The notes beneath the pieces were generated by a model. It worked only from the letters and a program-made list of their open reading frames with translations. It made no database searches and was not told the origin of the DNA. The position numbers and the translations under genes were made by a program. Below are positions 53,320 to 63,221 of a stretch of DNA of 64,000 nt, piece after piece; positions within the stretch are counted from its first letter, which is position 1, and every line of letters begins with the position of its first letter. Source of the DNA: Rhizobium sp. Root1212 (lineage in GTDB: Bacteria; Pseudomonadota; Alphaproteobacteria; Rhizobiales; Rhizobiaceae); the NCBI RefSeq assembly GCF_001424985.1, contig NZ_LMDA01000012.1:434001-498000 (forward strand), written 5' to 3'.

Positions 53320-53838
53320 TTAGAGCCTGTGCCCGACGACGCTTTCGATCCGCGTCGTCCAGCGCGGCGTTTTCAAAGGTACGCCGAGCCGGTTGGGAAA
53401 GGTGAAGAAGGTGCTGATCTCGTGGGACTCGCCCGGTGGCACGCGGGCGAGGATCAGTGCGGTATCCTCGCCGATCAGCCGGCAGGGTGTTTCGGCGCAA
53501 TCTTCCAGAATTGCCGTCAACCGGAAATAGTCGAGATAGGCGCTGCTGTTGTTGCGCACGGTGCCGGTGGCGCGAAAGCTGAAGTCGGTGCCGTTGCGCG
53601 CGAATCGAACCTTCTCCAACGCCAGTTCCTCCGGCTTGATCAGCGGGGATGAGCTGGTGTTCGACACGGGATCGGGAGAGGAGCGGTTGTCGTCGGTCAT
53701 CCAGACCACGAACGCGACGCCGAGGCCGATAGCCACGAGAACGCTGAGAACCGGTTCGGCCAAATGGCGGAAGCGCGACGAGCGCATGGCGAAATAGACA
53801 ATCAGAATGCCCGCCAGCGCGGCAATGATCCAAATCAT
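53320..53838 (-). CDS. Two-helix membrane protein with a periplasmic beta domain (hypothetical)
   Basis: A 172-residue protein starting MIWIIAALAGILIVYFAMRS. Two hydrophobic segments (about 2-18 and 30-47) lead to a periplasmic-looking beta-rich domain (about 70-170) with NSSAYLDYFRLTAILEDC, reminiscent of FxLYD-type domains. The pair of cysteines in EDCAETPCRL may form a disulfide. I do not recognise a function. It is a single gene between the Rieske and ferritin-fold genes. Confidence 0.7.
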   Translation of the reverse strand: MIWIIAALAGILIVYFAMRSSRFRHLAEPVLSVLVAIGLGVAFVVWMTDDNRSSPDPVSNTSSSPLIKPEELALEKVRFARNGTDFSFRATGTVRNNSSAYLDYFRLTAILEDCAETPCRLIGEDTALILARVPPGESHEISTFFTFPNRLGVPLKTPRWTTRIESVVGHRL

Positions 53839-54000
53839 TCAAAAGCCTCCCGCGCCACTATAGGAAGCCAGCGGAGTCTATGGAAGCGGCGTCTTGCCCT
53901 TCCAGCGATTTCCGGCGGTTGCCCAGGGAACAATGCGCTCACTCTCCCGTTTGATCTCTGTCGCAACGCGACACCCAATCACCATCAGGAGGATGAACAT

Positions 54001-54501
54001 ATGGCCCAGAAGGGTTTGGAAGATCTTTTCCATGACATGCTCAAGGACATCTACTACGCGGAGCGCAAGATTTTGAAGACGCTTCCGAAAATGGCCAAGG
54101 GTGCGCAGAACCCGAAGCTCAAGGCCGCCTTCGAGAAACACCACGAGGAAACCGAGGGGCAGCTGGAGCGTCTGCGCGAGGTTTATGAAATCTTCGGCAA
54201 ACGCGCCGTCGGCAAGACCTGCCCCGCCATCGACGGGATCATCGAAGAAGGCGAGGAAATCCTGGAGGAATTTGCAGGTTCTCCGGCGATCGATGCCGGC
54301 CTGCTGGCAACGGCTCAGGCCGTCGAGCATTACGAAATGGCTCGCTACGGCACGCTCAAGACCTGGGCCGGCATGCTGGGCCTGAAGGATGCGGTGAAGC
54401 TGCTCGACGAAACGCTGCAGCAGGAAGGCAATACCGATCACGCGCTTTCCGCGCTTGCCGAAACTTCGGTGAATGCGACGGCCATGAAGAAGGCCGCCTA
54501 A
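54001..54501 (+). CDS. YciE/YciF ferritin-like protein (DUF892)
   Basis: A 166-residue four-helix protein starting MAQKGLEDLFHDMLKDIYYAE, right after AGGAGG. Glu and His residues at regular spacing (YYAERKI, KHHEETEGQ, VEHYEMARYG) resemble the di-metal site of ferritin-like proteins. DUF892 proteins (YciE, YciF) are general-stress proteins; activity is not established. It is monocistronic with its own terminator downstream. Confidence 0.9.
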   Translation: MAQKGLEDLFHDMLKDIYYAERKILKTLPKMAKGAQNPKLKAAFEKHHEETEGQLERLREVYEIFGKRAVGKTCPAIDGIIEEGEEILEEFAGSPAIDAGLLATAQAVEHYEMARYGTLKTWAGMLGLKDAVKLLDETLQQEGNTDHALSALAETSVNATAMKKAA

Positions 54502-54525
54502 ACCGCGGCCTTGCCTGTCCGGAGT

Positions 54526-54559
54526 AAAAGGCGACCGTCAATTACGGTCGCCTTTTTCA
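54526..54559. terminator. Bidirectional terminator between YciF-like gene and siderophore operon
   Basis: AAAAGGCGACCGT (54526-54538) pairs with ACGGTCGCCTTTTT (54544-54557), loop CAATT. It serves the YciF-like gene on the plus strand and overlaps the end of the minus-strand operon. Confidence 0.85.
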
Positions 54560-55663
54560 TTTGAGGCTTGTCCAGTAGGCGCCGCGAAAGGGGACGGCGG
54601 CGAAACGCTCGTTGATTTCGTTCAGGCTGGCATCGGGATTGACATCGGCGAAGATATCCGGCCGCAGCCAGTGGGCGAAGGCTTCCGCTGCGAGGATATT
54701 GAGCGGCACGGCATTGAAGAAATTCCACAGGCCATGCACCCGGCCGTCGCGCACGCCCTTCAGGTTGGCGAGCACCGGATTCTTGACGGCTTCCGCCAGC
54801 GTACGGCGTGCCTCTTCCGGGTCCACGCCGGGGCCGATGGAAAAGCCGCTGTAGACGCCGCCCGGCGAGCCGGTGGCGATGTAGACCTCCGGGTTGGCGG
54901 CGATCAGGTATTCGCCGCTGACGATGCCGCCTTGGCGCGGCAGGTTCTTGTCGGCGATGTTGCGGCTGCCGGTGATGGCGATGAATTCGCCGAGCCCGCC
55001 GACGCCATAGGCGTAACAGCAGCGGTCCGGGTTCGGAAAGGCATCCATCAGCACGGTCGGGCCGGGTTCGGGATGGGCGGCGACGCGGTCGGTGATCGTC
55101 TTCAGATGCGTCTCGTAGAAATCGGCGAAGGCATTGGCCTGTTCGTCGCGCTCGAGGATGCGGCCGAGCAGGCGCATGTTGGTGGGTGTGTTCTTCAGGG
55201 GATCGCTGTTGAAATCGACCACGACCACGGGAACGCCGATGCTTTCCATGTAGTCGATCGCGCGCTTGCCGAGTTCCGTATCCGCCTGCCAGTTGGCGAG
55301 GATGGCGAGATCGGCATCCAGCGTCAGGATGGTTTCCATGGAAAGACCGTCGCCGGTGCCGTTGCCGATCACCGGCACATCGGCGAGCTTTGGAAACTTT
55401 TCGACGAAATCCTTGTAGATTTCCGGGTTGTCTCCCTTCATATCGCCAGACCAGCCGGCGAGGAGGCTGACCGGATCGGGATGGATCAGCGACAGCGCGA
55501 CGAGATTGAAGCCGCTGCCGAGCAGCACGGCCTTCGGCTTCGCCTTGATGGTGACACTGCGGCCGAGGGCATCGGTCACGGTCATCGGCCAGCGCCCGTC
55601 GGCATGGGACGGCGAGGCGAGCCCGACCACGAGGAGGGCGAGGAGAACGAGAAAACGGATCAC
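54557..55663 (-). CDS. Iron-siderophore ABC transporter periplasmic binding protein
   Basis: A 368-residue protein starting at a GTG (55663), one bp after the upstream gene's TGA. The signal peptide VIRFLVLLALLVVGLASPSHA is followed by VTDALGRSVTIKAKPKAVLLG, the usual opening of class-III (FecB/FepB/BtuF-like) binding proteins. It delivers a ferric siderophore to a permease not encoded here. It is translated with the FhuF and receptor genes upstream on the same strand. The operon lacks FecC/FecD/FecE-type genes in the window. Confidence 0.88.
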   Translation of the reverse strand: MIRFLVLLALLVVGLASPSHADGRWPMTVTDALGRSVTIKAKPKAVLLGSGFNLVALSLIHPDPVSLLAGWSGDMKGDNPEIYKDFVEKFPKLADVPVIGNGTGDGLSMETILTLDADLAILANWQADTELGKRAIDYMESIGVPVVVVDFNSDPLKNTPTNMRLLGRILERDEQANAFADFYETHLKTITDRVAAHPEPGPTVLMDAFPNPDRCCYAYGVGGLGEFIAITGSRNIADKNLPRQGGIVSGEYLIAANPEVYIATGSPGGVYSGFSIGPGVDPEEARRTLAEAVKNPVLANLKGVRDGRVHGLWNFFNAVPLNILAAEAFAHWLRPDIFADVNPDASLNEINERFAAVPFRGAYWTSLK

Positions 55664-55664
55664 G

Positions 55665-56429
55665 TCATTGCTTTCTTTGTTCGGGCAGAGCGCAGAGTTC
55701 GCCGCAGCTCGGAATGCCCGGCAGGAGATAGCGCAGGCAGCAGACCTTGCGCCGGCAGATCGTCTCTTCGCGCGCGGTTTCGTGGCGCAGACAGCCGCGG
55801 AAGGGATTGAGCGTACCATCCGGCAGGAACTGCTCTTCGAACAGGGCGCGAGACGCCCAGTTGCCGGCCTCGGAAGGCTTGCCCCGCGCCGTGGCGTTGA
55901 AGGCGTAGTCGATATAGACGGCGGCATTGTTCCAGGCGAGTTTTGGCGCGATGCCGCACTGGTTCTTCAATTGCTGCACGATCGGTGTCAGGTGGTCGCG
56001 CACCAGCGGTGCGACGAAGGAGAGCAGGTCGTCGTCGCTGCCCTCATGCCAGGCGCCCTCGTCCGGCAGGCCGAAGGCGCGGGGCAGGCCGTCCTCCCCG
56101 AGTGCGATCGACATGGTGTCGGGCGAAACGGAGAGTTCCTGATGGAAGCGCCGGGCGACGATGTAGGGAATGGTCAACGCCGAAAAATAATACAGCGACC
56201 ACATCGAGGCGACCGCCCGCCGGTCGGCACCCGCCTTGTCCGCCGCATAGGTATCGAGCGCGCGGGCGAAGGCGCCGGAGGCGAAGAAATCCTTTAGACC
56301 GGTCGCACCTTCCAGCTCGCCGGACAGCATCATCTTTTCGCCGCACCAGGCGTGCTCACCGGCGAACACCGCCTTCAGGCCGGAAGGGCCGAAGGCGGTG
56401 TTCGTATCTTGCGGGGAAGCGGCGCTCAA
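55665..56429 (-). CDS. fhuF: Siderophore-iron reductase FhuF
   Basis: A 254-residue cytosolic protein that reduces Fe(III) in imported hydroxamate siderophores. The C-terminal cluster region reads VCCLRYLLPGIPSCGELC: the CC-x10-C spacing is normal, but the last gap is C-x3-C, one residue longer than the C-x2-C of E. coli FhuF. The DNA shows no frameshift here. The position between the receptor (4 bp away) and the binding-protein gene (1 bp) supports the role. A second, canonical FhuF-like protein is encoded at 41485. Confidence 0.85.
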   Translation of the reverse strand: MSAASPQDTNTAFGPSGLKAVFAGEHAWCGEKMMLSGELEGATGLKDFFASGAFARALDTYAADKAGADRRAVASMWSLYYFSALTIPYIVARRFHQELSVSPDTMSIALGEDGLPRAFGLPDEGAWHEGSDDDLLSFVAPLVRDHLTPIVQQLKNQCGIAPKLAWNNAAVYIDYAFNATARGKPSEAGNWASRALFEEQFLPDGTLNPFRGCLRHETAREETICRRKVCCLRYLLPGIPSCGELCALPEQRKQ

Positions 56430-56433
56430 AGGA

Positions 56434-58620
56434 TCACCAGCTGTATTTCAGCGACCCGATGACGGTACGGCCCTGATCCCTGTAGCAGAAGCCGGCGGAG
56501 CACACGGCGTCGCGGCGGTCGAAGAGGTTGGTCGCGTTGACCTGCAGCCTCAATCCTTCGAATTTCTTGTCCAGCGCTGCAAAATCATAGCGGACGGCGG
56601 CGTCGAAGAGGACCCGCGAGTTGTTTTTGGCCGTGTTGTAGTCGCTGGTGTAGCTGGTGCCGACGAAGCGTGCGCCGCCGCCAACGCCGAGACCATAGAG
56701 CGGACCGTCTTCGGGAAGCGTGTAATCCGCCCACAGCGACGCCATATGGCGCGGCACGGAGGAAACGTCGTTGCCGACCGTTCCCGTCGGGCCGTCTTCG
56801 ATCTTCATCTGGGTGTAGGAGTAGGAGGCGATCAGCGACAGGCCGTTGTCCAGGCTGGTATTGGCTTCAAGCTCGAAGCCGCGCGAACGCAGCTTTCCGC
56901 GCTGGACCTGGGCATTGGTGATGGTGCCGTCCGGCAGTTCGACCACCTCGTAGTAGAGGCCGTTGTCCTGGTTGATGTTGAAGAGAGCCGCGGTTAGCAT
57001 CGTATTGCTGTTCGGCAGCAGATACTTCACGCCGATTTCCTGCTGGTCGCTTTCCGTTGGCTTGAAGGGCGATCCGGTGGTCACGTCGACGCCGGCATTC
57101 GGCGAAAATGCGGTGGAATAGCTGGCATAGGGCGCAACGCCGAAATCGGTCTCGTAGGTCAGGCCGAGACGATAGGAGAAGGCGCGGTCCTTCTGCTTGG
57201 TGTTCGTCGTCGTGTCAGTCGCCAGCACCGTGCTGTCGGTATCGCTGGAAACCCAATCGTAGCGGCCACCGAGCGTGAAGGTCCAGGCATCGTAGCGGAT
57301 CTGGTCCTGAACATAGGTGCCGACCTGCCATTGATCCTGCACGTCTTTGGTCTGGAAGGCGATCGGATCGGTCGGGCGGCCGGCGTCGGGGTTGTTGGTG
57401 TCGAGCGGCGGCGTGGTGCCATAGCCGTTCAGGTTGCGGTAGCGCAGCTTCTGGAAATCGATACCGGTCAGCAGCGTATGGTCGAGCGCGCCGGTTTCGA
57501 AGGTCGTTTCGATCTGGTTGTCGATGACGCCTGCGGTCAGCTTCTCATCGAAAGTGCCGGCGCTGGAATCGAGCAAGGTCGGGTCGATCGCATTCGGGCC
57601 ATAGGCGAAGGCCCAGTCGGCATCGATGTTGAGCGTGGAAATGCGGGCGTTCTGGCGGAAGACGACATTGTCGCTGAAGCGATGCTCGAACTCGTATCCA
57701 AGGCGCGCCTGCTTCTGGACGGAATCGTTGAAATCCGGATTGCCGCCAAAGATGTCGGTCACCTGGCCAGTCGCCGGATCGTTGTAATAGGCGGCGGTGC
57801 CGCCCGTTCCCGTGCGGGAATATTCGCCGAGGATGGTGAGCTTGGTGTCTTCATCCGGCTTCCAGGTGACGGCTGGCGCGATATAGAAGCGGTCGTCCGG
57901 CAGGCTGACCTGCTCGGTGTCGGAATCGCGCAGCAGGCCGGTCATGCGATAATAGACCGGGTCCGTGTCGTTGAACGGGCCGGAAAAATCGAACTGGCCC
58001 TGATAACGGTCATGGCTGCCATATTGCAGCTGTAGCTCGTGCAGGGCGTCTTCCGTGGGGCGCTTGGTGATCAGGTTGTAGAGGCCGCCGGCGCCGGAGG
58101 AGCCGTAAAGCGAGGATGACGGTCCGCGCAGGATCGACACGCCTTCCAGACCGTAAGGTTCGGTCTTGAACAGCGAGGAGCCGGCGCCCGGCTGGCGCAG
58201 GTTGTCGCGAAACACGCCGTTATAGGTCACGTCGAAGCCGCGAACGGTGAAGCTGTCGAAGCGCGGATCAAAGCCGTAACCGCCGACGCGGGTGCCTGGC
58301 GTATAGGCGACCGTGTCCAGCAGCGTCTGCGGATTGCGATCGTTGAGCTGGGCCTGGGTGACGGACGAGATCGATTGCGGGGTCTCGAGGAACGGCGTGT
58401 CCGTCTTGGCGCCGGTGGCGCTGCTGGTGCCGACATAGCCTTCTGCCGTGATGACGCCGCCGCTGCCGCCGCTGACCTTGAGCGGCGCCAGAATGGTCGT
58501 CCCATCCGCCGTTGTCGTGGCCCCGGTGGCATCCTGTGCCAGCGTAGCCGTGGTCAAAGCCAGAAGCGAAGTACCCGCCAGAGCGAGACGGATGGCGGAA
58601 CGGAAGGAAGAGGAACCCAT
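56434..58620 (-). CDS. TonB-dependent siderophore receptor (hydroxamate type)
   Basis: A 728-residue outer-membrane receptor. Start at MGSSSFRSAIRLALAGTSLL (58620); the signal peptide is cut near TLAQ (about residue 29). The plug domain follows: TPFLETPQSISSVTQAQLND (about 75-94), FTVRGFDVTYNGVFRDNLRQ and the VSILRGPSSSLYGSSGAGGLYNLITKRP block (about 145-172). A 22-strand barrel ends in LKYSW with the C-terminal aromatic. No extra N-terminal signalling domain, so there is no FecR-type control. The FhuA/FoxA-like plug and the FhuF neighbour suggest a hydroxamate. An iron operator is 73 bp upstream. Confidence 0.92.
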   Translation of the reverse strand: MGSSSFRSAIRLALAGTSLLALTTATLAQDATGATTTADGTTILAPLKVSGGSGGVITAEGYVGTSSATGAKTDTPFLETPQSISSVTQAQLNDRNPQTLLDTVAYTPGTRVGGYGFDPRFDSFTVRGFDVTYNGVFRDNLRQPGAGSSLFKTEPYGLEGVSILRGPSSSLYGSSGAGGLYNLITKRPTEDALHELQLQYGSHDRYQGQFDFSGPFNDTDPVYYRMTGLLRDSDTEQVSLPDDRFYIAPAVTWKPDEDTKLTILGEYSRTGTGGTAAYYNDPATGQVTDIFGGNPDFNDSVQKQARLGYEFEHRFSDNVVFRQNARISTLNIDADWAFAYGPNAIDPTLLDSSAGTFDEKLTAGVIDNQIETTFETGALDHTLLTGIDFQKLRYRNLNGYGTTPPLDTNNPDAGRPTDPIAFQTKDVQDQWQVGTYVQDQIRYDAWTFTLGGRYDWVSSDTDSTVLATDTTTNTKQKDRAFSYRLGLTYETDFGVAPYASYSTAFSPNAGVDVTTGSPFKPTESDQQEIGVKYLLPNSNTMLTAALFNINQDNGLYYEVVELPDGTITNAQVQRGKLRSRGFELEANTSLDNGLSLIASYSYTQMKIEDGPTGTVGNDVSSVPRHMASLWADYTLPEDGPLYGLGVGGGARFVGTSYTSDYNTAKNNSRVLFDAAVRYDFAALDKKFEGLRLQVNATNLFDRRDAVCSAGFCYRDQGRTVIGSLKYSW

Positions 58621-58690
58621 GCGACATTCTTTCAAAAGGCATCAAAGATGACTTTCTTTATCAAGAATTTACGCGGGGAAAAGAGGAAAG

Positions 58691-58709
58691 CATGACTTAT
58701 TTAGTCATG
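58691..58709 (-). promoter_or_regulatory. Iron-responsive operator (RirA type) upstream of the siderophore receptor
   Basis: CATGACTTATTTAGTCATG is a perfect 7-bp inverted repeat with a 5-bp centre. It contains TGA-N9-TCA (58693-58707), the consensus of the iron-responsive operators bound by RirA in Rhizobium and Agrobacterium. It lies 71 bp upstream of the receptor start. Repression when iron is abundant is inferred from the known RirA role. Confidence 0.75.
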
Positions 58710-58866
58710 TTTGTCGTGCTGTGGGATTTGCGCAACATTGCACACGCACGATCCGCGAAAATCTGAAATCGCAGATAGGCGGAATGGTGGGGTTTGGGAT
58801 TCGATAGTCGCAACGCGAGCATTGAAGAATTGGCCCCCACAGCGAAAACTGCGGGGGCCACCACGT

Positions 58867-60294
58867 TTAGCCGTGGTTGATCATGATGTGGCGGACGGCG
58901 GTATAGTCCTCCAGCGCGTAGATCGACATATCCTTGCCGTAGCCGGATTGCTTGACGCCGCCATGGGGCATCTCGTTGGTCAGCATGAAGTGGGTGTTGA
59001 TCCAGGTGCAGCCGTATCGCAGGCGGGAGGCTGCCTTCATCGCCTTGGAGATGTCCTTGGTCCAGACGGAGGAGGCGAGGCCGTAGTCGCTGTCGTTCGC
59101 CCAGGTTACTGCTTCGCCGTCTTCCTTGAAGCGGGTGACGGAAACAACGGGGCCGAAGACCTCGCGGCGGACGATCTCGTCGTCCTGGGTCGCGCCGGCA
59201 ACCACGGTCGGCTGGAAGTAGAATCCATCCGTGCTGCCGAGAGCGCCGCCGGTGGCGATCTGGATATGCTTCTGCTCGGTGGCGCGTTCGACGAAGCTTG
59301 CGACCCGGTCGCGCTGGCGCTTGGAGATCAGCGGGCCAATCTCGTTTTCGGTGTCGTCGGCCTGATTGTACTTGATGGTAGAGACGGCGGCGGAGAGGTC
59401 GGCGACCAACTTTTCGTAGATGCCGTCCTGTGCATAGATGCGGCAGGCGGCGGTGCAGTCCTGCCCGGCATTGTAATAGCCGAAGGTGCGGATGCCGTTG
59501 ACCACAGCTTCGAGGTCGGCGTCGTCATAGACGATGACCGGGGCCTTGCCGCCGAGTTCCAGATGGGTGCGCTTGACGGTCTTGGCGGCGGCGGCAAGCA
59601 CCTTCTTGCCGGTGGCGATATCGCCGGTGATCGAGACCATTGATATTTTCGGATGGTTGATCAGGGCGTTGCCGACCGTCTCGCCGCGGCCGAGGATGAT
59701 GTTGACGACGCCTTCCGGCAGGATGCCGGCGAGCAGCTTCGCCATCTTCAGCGCCGTTAGCGGCGTCTGCTCGGAGGGCTTGAAGACGACGGTATTGCCG
59801 CCGGCAATTGCGGGCGCCAGCTTCCAGGCCATCATCATCAGCGGGTAGTTCCACGGTGCGATCGAGCCGACGATGCCGACCGGATCACGGCGGATCATCG
59901 AGGTATGGCCGGCAAGATATTCGCCCGCGACCGGCGCGTGCATGGAGCGGATGGCGCCGGCAAAGAAGCGCCAGCAGTCGACGATGGCCGGCAGTTCGTC
60001 ATTGCGCACGGCGTTGATCGGCTTGCCGCAGTTGAGGGCTTCCAGCGCCGCGAAGGCATCGGCATCGCTTTCGATGGTGTCGGCGATCTTCAGGAGATAG
60101 CCGGAGCGTTCGGCCGGCGTCGTGGCGGCCCAACTGTCGAAGGCTTTTTCGGCGGCGTCGATGGCGGCTTCGATCTGGCTGTAGGACGCTTCCGGCAGAT
60201 CGATGATCTTGCCACCGGTGCGCGGGTTGAGGATATGCTCCTCGGCTTCCGTGCCCGCTTCGAAGCGCGAGCCGATCAGGAGTTCGGTATCCAT
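58867..60294 (-). CDS. Aldehyde dehydrogenase, gamma-aminobutyraldehyde type
   Basis: A 475-residue NAD(P)-dependent dehydrogenase starting [20 protein letters not shown] after GGGAGAAG. Catalytic Glu is in [13 protein letters not shown] (about 250) and the nucleophile Cys in [19 protein letters not shown] (about 287). The sequence resembles YdcW/PatD, which converts 4-aminobutanal from putrescine into GABA. The neighbouring genes encode a polyamine-type ABC importer in the same order as in the E. coli ydcSTUV-patD operon, strengthening the call. Betaine-aldehyde dehydrogenase is the main alternative. Confidence 0.88.
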   Translation of the reverse strand: MDTELLIGSRFEAGTEAEEHILNPRTGGKIIDLPEASYSQIEAAIDAAEKAFDSWAATTPAERSGYLLKIADTIESDADAFAALEALNCGKPINAVRNDELPAIVDCWRFFAGAIRSMHAPVAGEYLAGHTSMIRRDPVGIVGSIAPWNYPLMMMAWKLAPAIAGGNTVVFKPSEQTPLTALKMAKLLAGILPEGVVNIILGRGETVGNALINHPKISMVSITGDIATGKKVLAAAAKTVKRTHLELGGKAPVIVYDDADLEAVVNGIRTFGYYNAGQDCTAACRIYAQDGIYEKLVADLSAAVSTIKYNQADDTENEIGPLISKRQRDRVASFVERATEQKHIQIATGGALGSTDGFYFQPTVVAGATQDDEIVRREVFGPVVSVTRFKEDGEAVTWANDSDYGLASSVWTKDISKAMKAASRLRYGCTWINTHFMLTNEMPHGGVKQSGYGKDMSIYALEDYTAVRHIMINHG

Positions 60295-60310
60295 TGTTCT
60301 TCTCCCTTGG

Positions 60311-61123
60311 TTATTTGCCGGCACCGGCGATCTGATCGCCGTCGCGGGTGAGGTAATAGGCCGCCAGGATCGGCAGGAAGGTCACGAGCACGACCACCAT
60401 GGCGACGACATTGGTGACGGGGCGCTGGCGCGGGCGGATCAGCTCTTCCAGCATCCAGATCGGCAGGGTCGATTGCTGGCCGCCGGTGAAGGTGGTGACG
60501 ATGACCTCATCGAAGGACAGCGCGAAGGCGAGCATGCCGCCGGCGAGAAGCGCGGTGCCGATATTCGGCAGGATGACGTGGCGGAAGGTCTGGAAACCAT
60601 CGGCACCGAGATCCATCGAGGCCTCGATCAACGAGCCCGAGACGCGGCGGAAGCGGGCGACCGCATTGTTGTAGACGACCACGACGCAGAAGGTCGCGTG
60701 GCCGAGAACGATGGTCCAGAACGAAAACGGGATATCGGCCATCGAGAAGGCGGAGCGAAGTGCGATGCCGGTGATGATGCCGGGAAGGGCGATCGGCAGG
60801 ATAACGAGCAGCGAGATTGTCTCGCGGCCGAAGAAGCGTGTCTGGCTGACGGCGGCGGCGCAGAGCGTGCCGAGCACCAGGGCAATCGCCGTGGCGATCG
60901 TTCCGACCTTGACGGAAAGCGTCAGCGCCTCCCAGACATCCGGCCGGTTCCAGGTGACGGCAAACCATTGCAGCGTCAGGCCCGGCGGCGGGAACTGGTA
61001 GCTCTTCTCCTCGGTGGTGAAGGCGTAGAGAAAGATCAGCAGGATCGGCACATGCAGGAAGGCGAGGCCGGCACCGGCGGCGATCTTCAGGCCGAGAGGG
61101 GCGGAGGAGCGGTCAGAGCGCAT
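60311..61123 (-). CDS. Polyamine-type ABC transporter permease (PotC/YdcV-like)
   Basis: A 270-residue inner-membrane permease starting [20 protein letters not shown]; its ATG overlaps the previous gene's end by 11 bp. Six hydrophobic segments are seen. The coupling loop [20 protein letters not shown] (about 176-195) is well conserved with PotC. It forms the channel with the PotB-like protein and precedes the aldehyde dehydrogenase gene by 16 bp. Confidence 0.92.
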   Translation of the reverse strand: MRSDRSSAPLGLKIAAGAGLAFLHVPILLIFLYAFTTEEKSYQFPPPGLTLQWFAVTWNRPDVWEALTLSVKVGTIATAIALVLGTLCAAAVSQTRFFGRETISLLVILPIALPGIITGIALRSAFSMADIPFSFWTIVLGHATFCVVVVYNNAVARFRRVSGSLIEASMDLGADGFQTFRHVILPNIGTALLAGGMLAFALSFDEVIVTTFTGGQQSTLPIWMLEELIRPRQRPVTNVVAMVVVLVTFLPILAAYYLTRDGDQIAGAGK

Positions 61124-62059
61124 CGAAAGCTCCCATGCGTTTTGCCATCCAGAGGTAGAGGCCCATGATGACGATCGGGACGACGGAGAAAGCGGCGGCG
61201 AGCGGGATGTTGCCGGCCGTGCCCTGCTGGGCATAGACCGCCTGACCGATGAACAGCCGCGACGAGCCGATGACCTGCGGGATGATGTAATCGCCGAGCG
61301 TCAGCGAGAAGGTGAAGATCGAGCCGGCGACGATGCCGGGCAGGGCCAGTGGAAAGAGCACATGCCGGAAGGTCTGGGCCGGATTGCCGCCGAGATCGGC
61401 GGAGGCCTCGATGAGGTTGCCGGGCACCCGCTCCAGCGAAGCCTGGATCGGAAGGATCATGAAGGGCATCCAGACATAGATGAAGACGATGAAAGTGCCG
61501 GTGTAGCTGATCGACAGCGAATTGCCGCCGACGACCGGAAGGGAAAGCCACGCATCGAGCAGCCAGAGCAGGTGCAGCTTGGCCAGCGCCCAGGTGACGA
61601 TGCCCTCCTTGGCGAGGATCAGCTTCCAGGCATAGATCTTGACCAGATAGCTCGACCACAGCGGCAGCATGACGCCGAGATAGAAGACCGCCTTCCATTT
61701 GCCCCTGGCGTAACGGGCCGCGTAGTAGGCGATGGGGAAGGCGATGATGGCGGAGGCGAGCGTCACCAGCGCCGCCATAATGACGGTGCGCAGGATGATG
61801 TCGAAATTGGCCGGGATCAGCAGTTGCTTGTAGGTATCGAGCGTGAACTCGTAATTGATGAGGCCGGAGAAATCGTCGATCGAAAAGAAGCTCTGCAGCA
61901 GCAGCGCCAGCAGCGATCCGAGATAGATGATGCCGAGCCAGAGCAGCGGCGGCCCGAGCAGGATGAGCAGCAGCACATGCGGGTGCCGCCAGAGGAAATC
62001 CGAGAAGCGCCGGGCAAGGCCCGAGCGTTCCGGCAGGATGGATTGGTGGGTGACGGTGC

Positions 62060-62063
<4 letters not shown>
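61113..62063 (-). CDS. Polyamine-type ABC transporter permease (PotB/YdcU-like)
   Basis: A 316-residue inner-membrane permease starting [20 protein letters not shown]. About six transmembrane helices; periplasmic loop with [20 protein letters not shown] after helix one is a PotB-type feature. The coupling loop is [20 protein letters not shown] (about 232-251). It overlaps the ATPase gene by 4 bp (ATGA) and the PotC-like gene by 11 bp. Confidence 0.92.
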
Positions 62064-63055
<992 letters not shown>

Positions 63056-63078
63056 GGAGGCTCCGGAGTTCGCGTTAT

Positions 63079-63194
63079 TGCCCTCATCCGGCCTGTCGGC
63101 CACCTTGACTCCCCGCAGGCGGGGAGGAGGAACAAGCGGCATGCTCTGTCGTTCCCTCTCCCCGCGTGCGGGGAGAGGGTTAGGGTGAGGGGCA
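63079..63194. repeat. Composite palindromic intergenic repeat, copy 4
   Basis: Module one CCCTCATCCGGCCTGTCGGC, ACTCCCCGC..GCGGGGAGGAGG (63081-63130); module two CCCTCTCCCCGCGTGCGGGG and AGAGGGTTAGGGTGAGGGGC (63154-63193). It lies between binding-protein and ATPase genes of the polyamine-type operon, where it may stabilise the binding-protein mRNA or reduce read-through. Confidence 0.8.
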
Positions 63195-63221
63195 TTCTGA
63201 GAGGTTCAAAGGCTGCCGGAT

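Noticed and set aside
55690-55710. Frameshift or inserted codon in the FhuF cysteine motif
   Set aside because: The reading frame continues normally on both sides and to the stop, so the longer C-x3-C is a true codon difference as far as this sequence shows.
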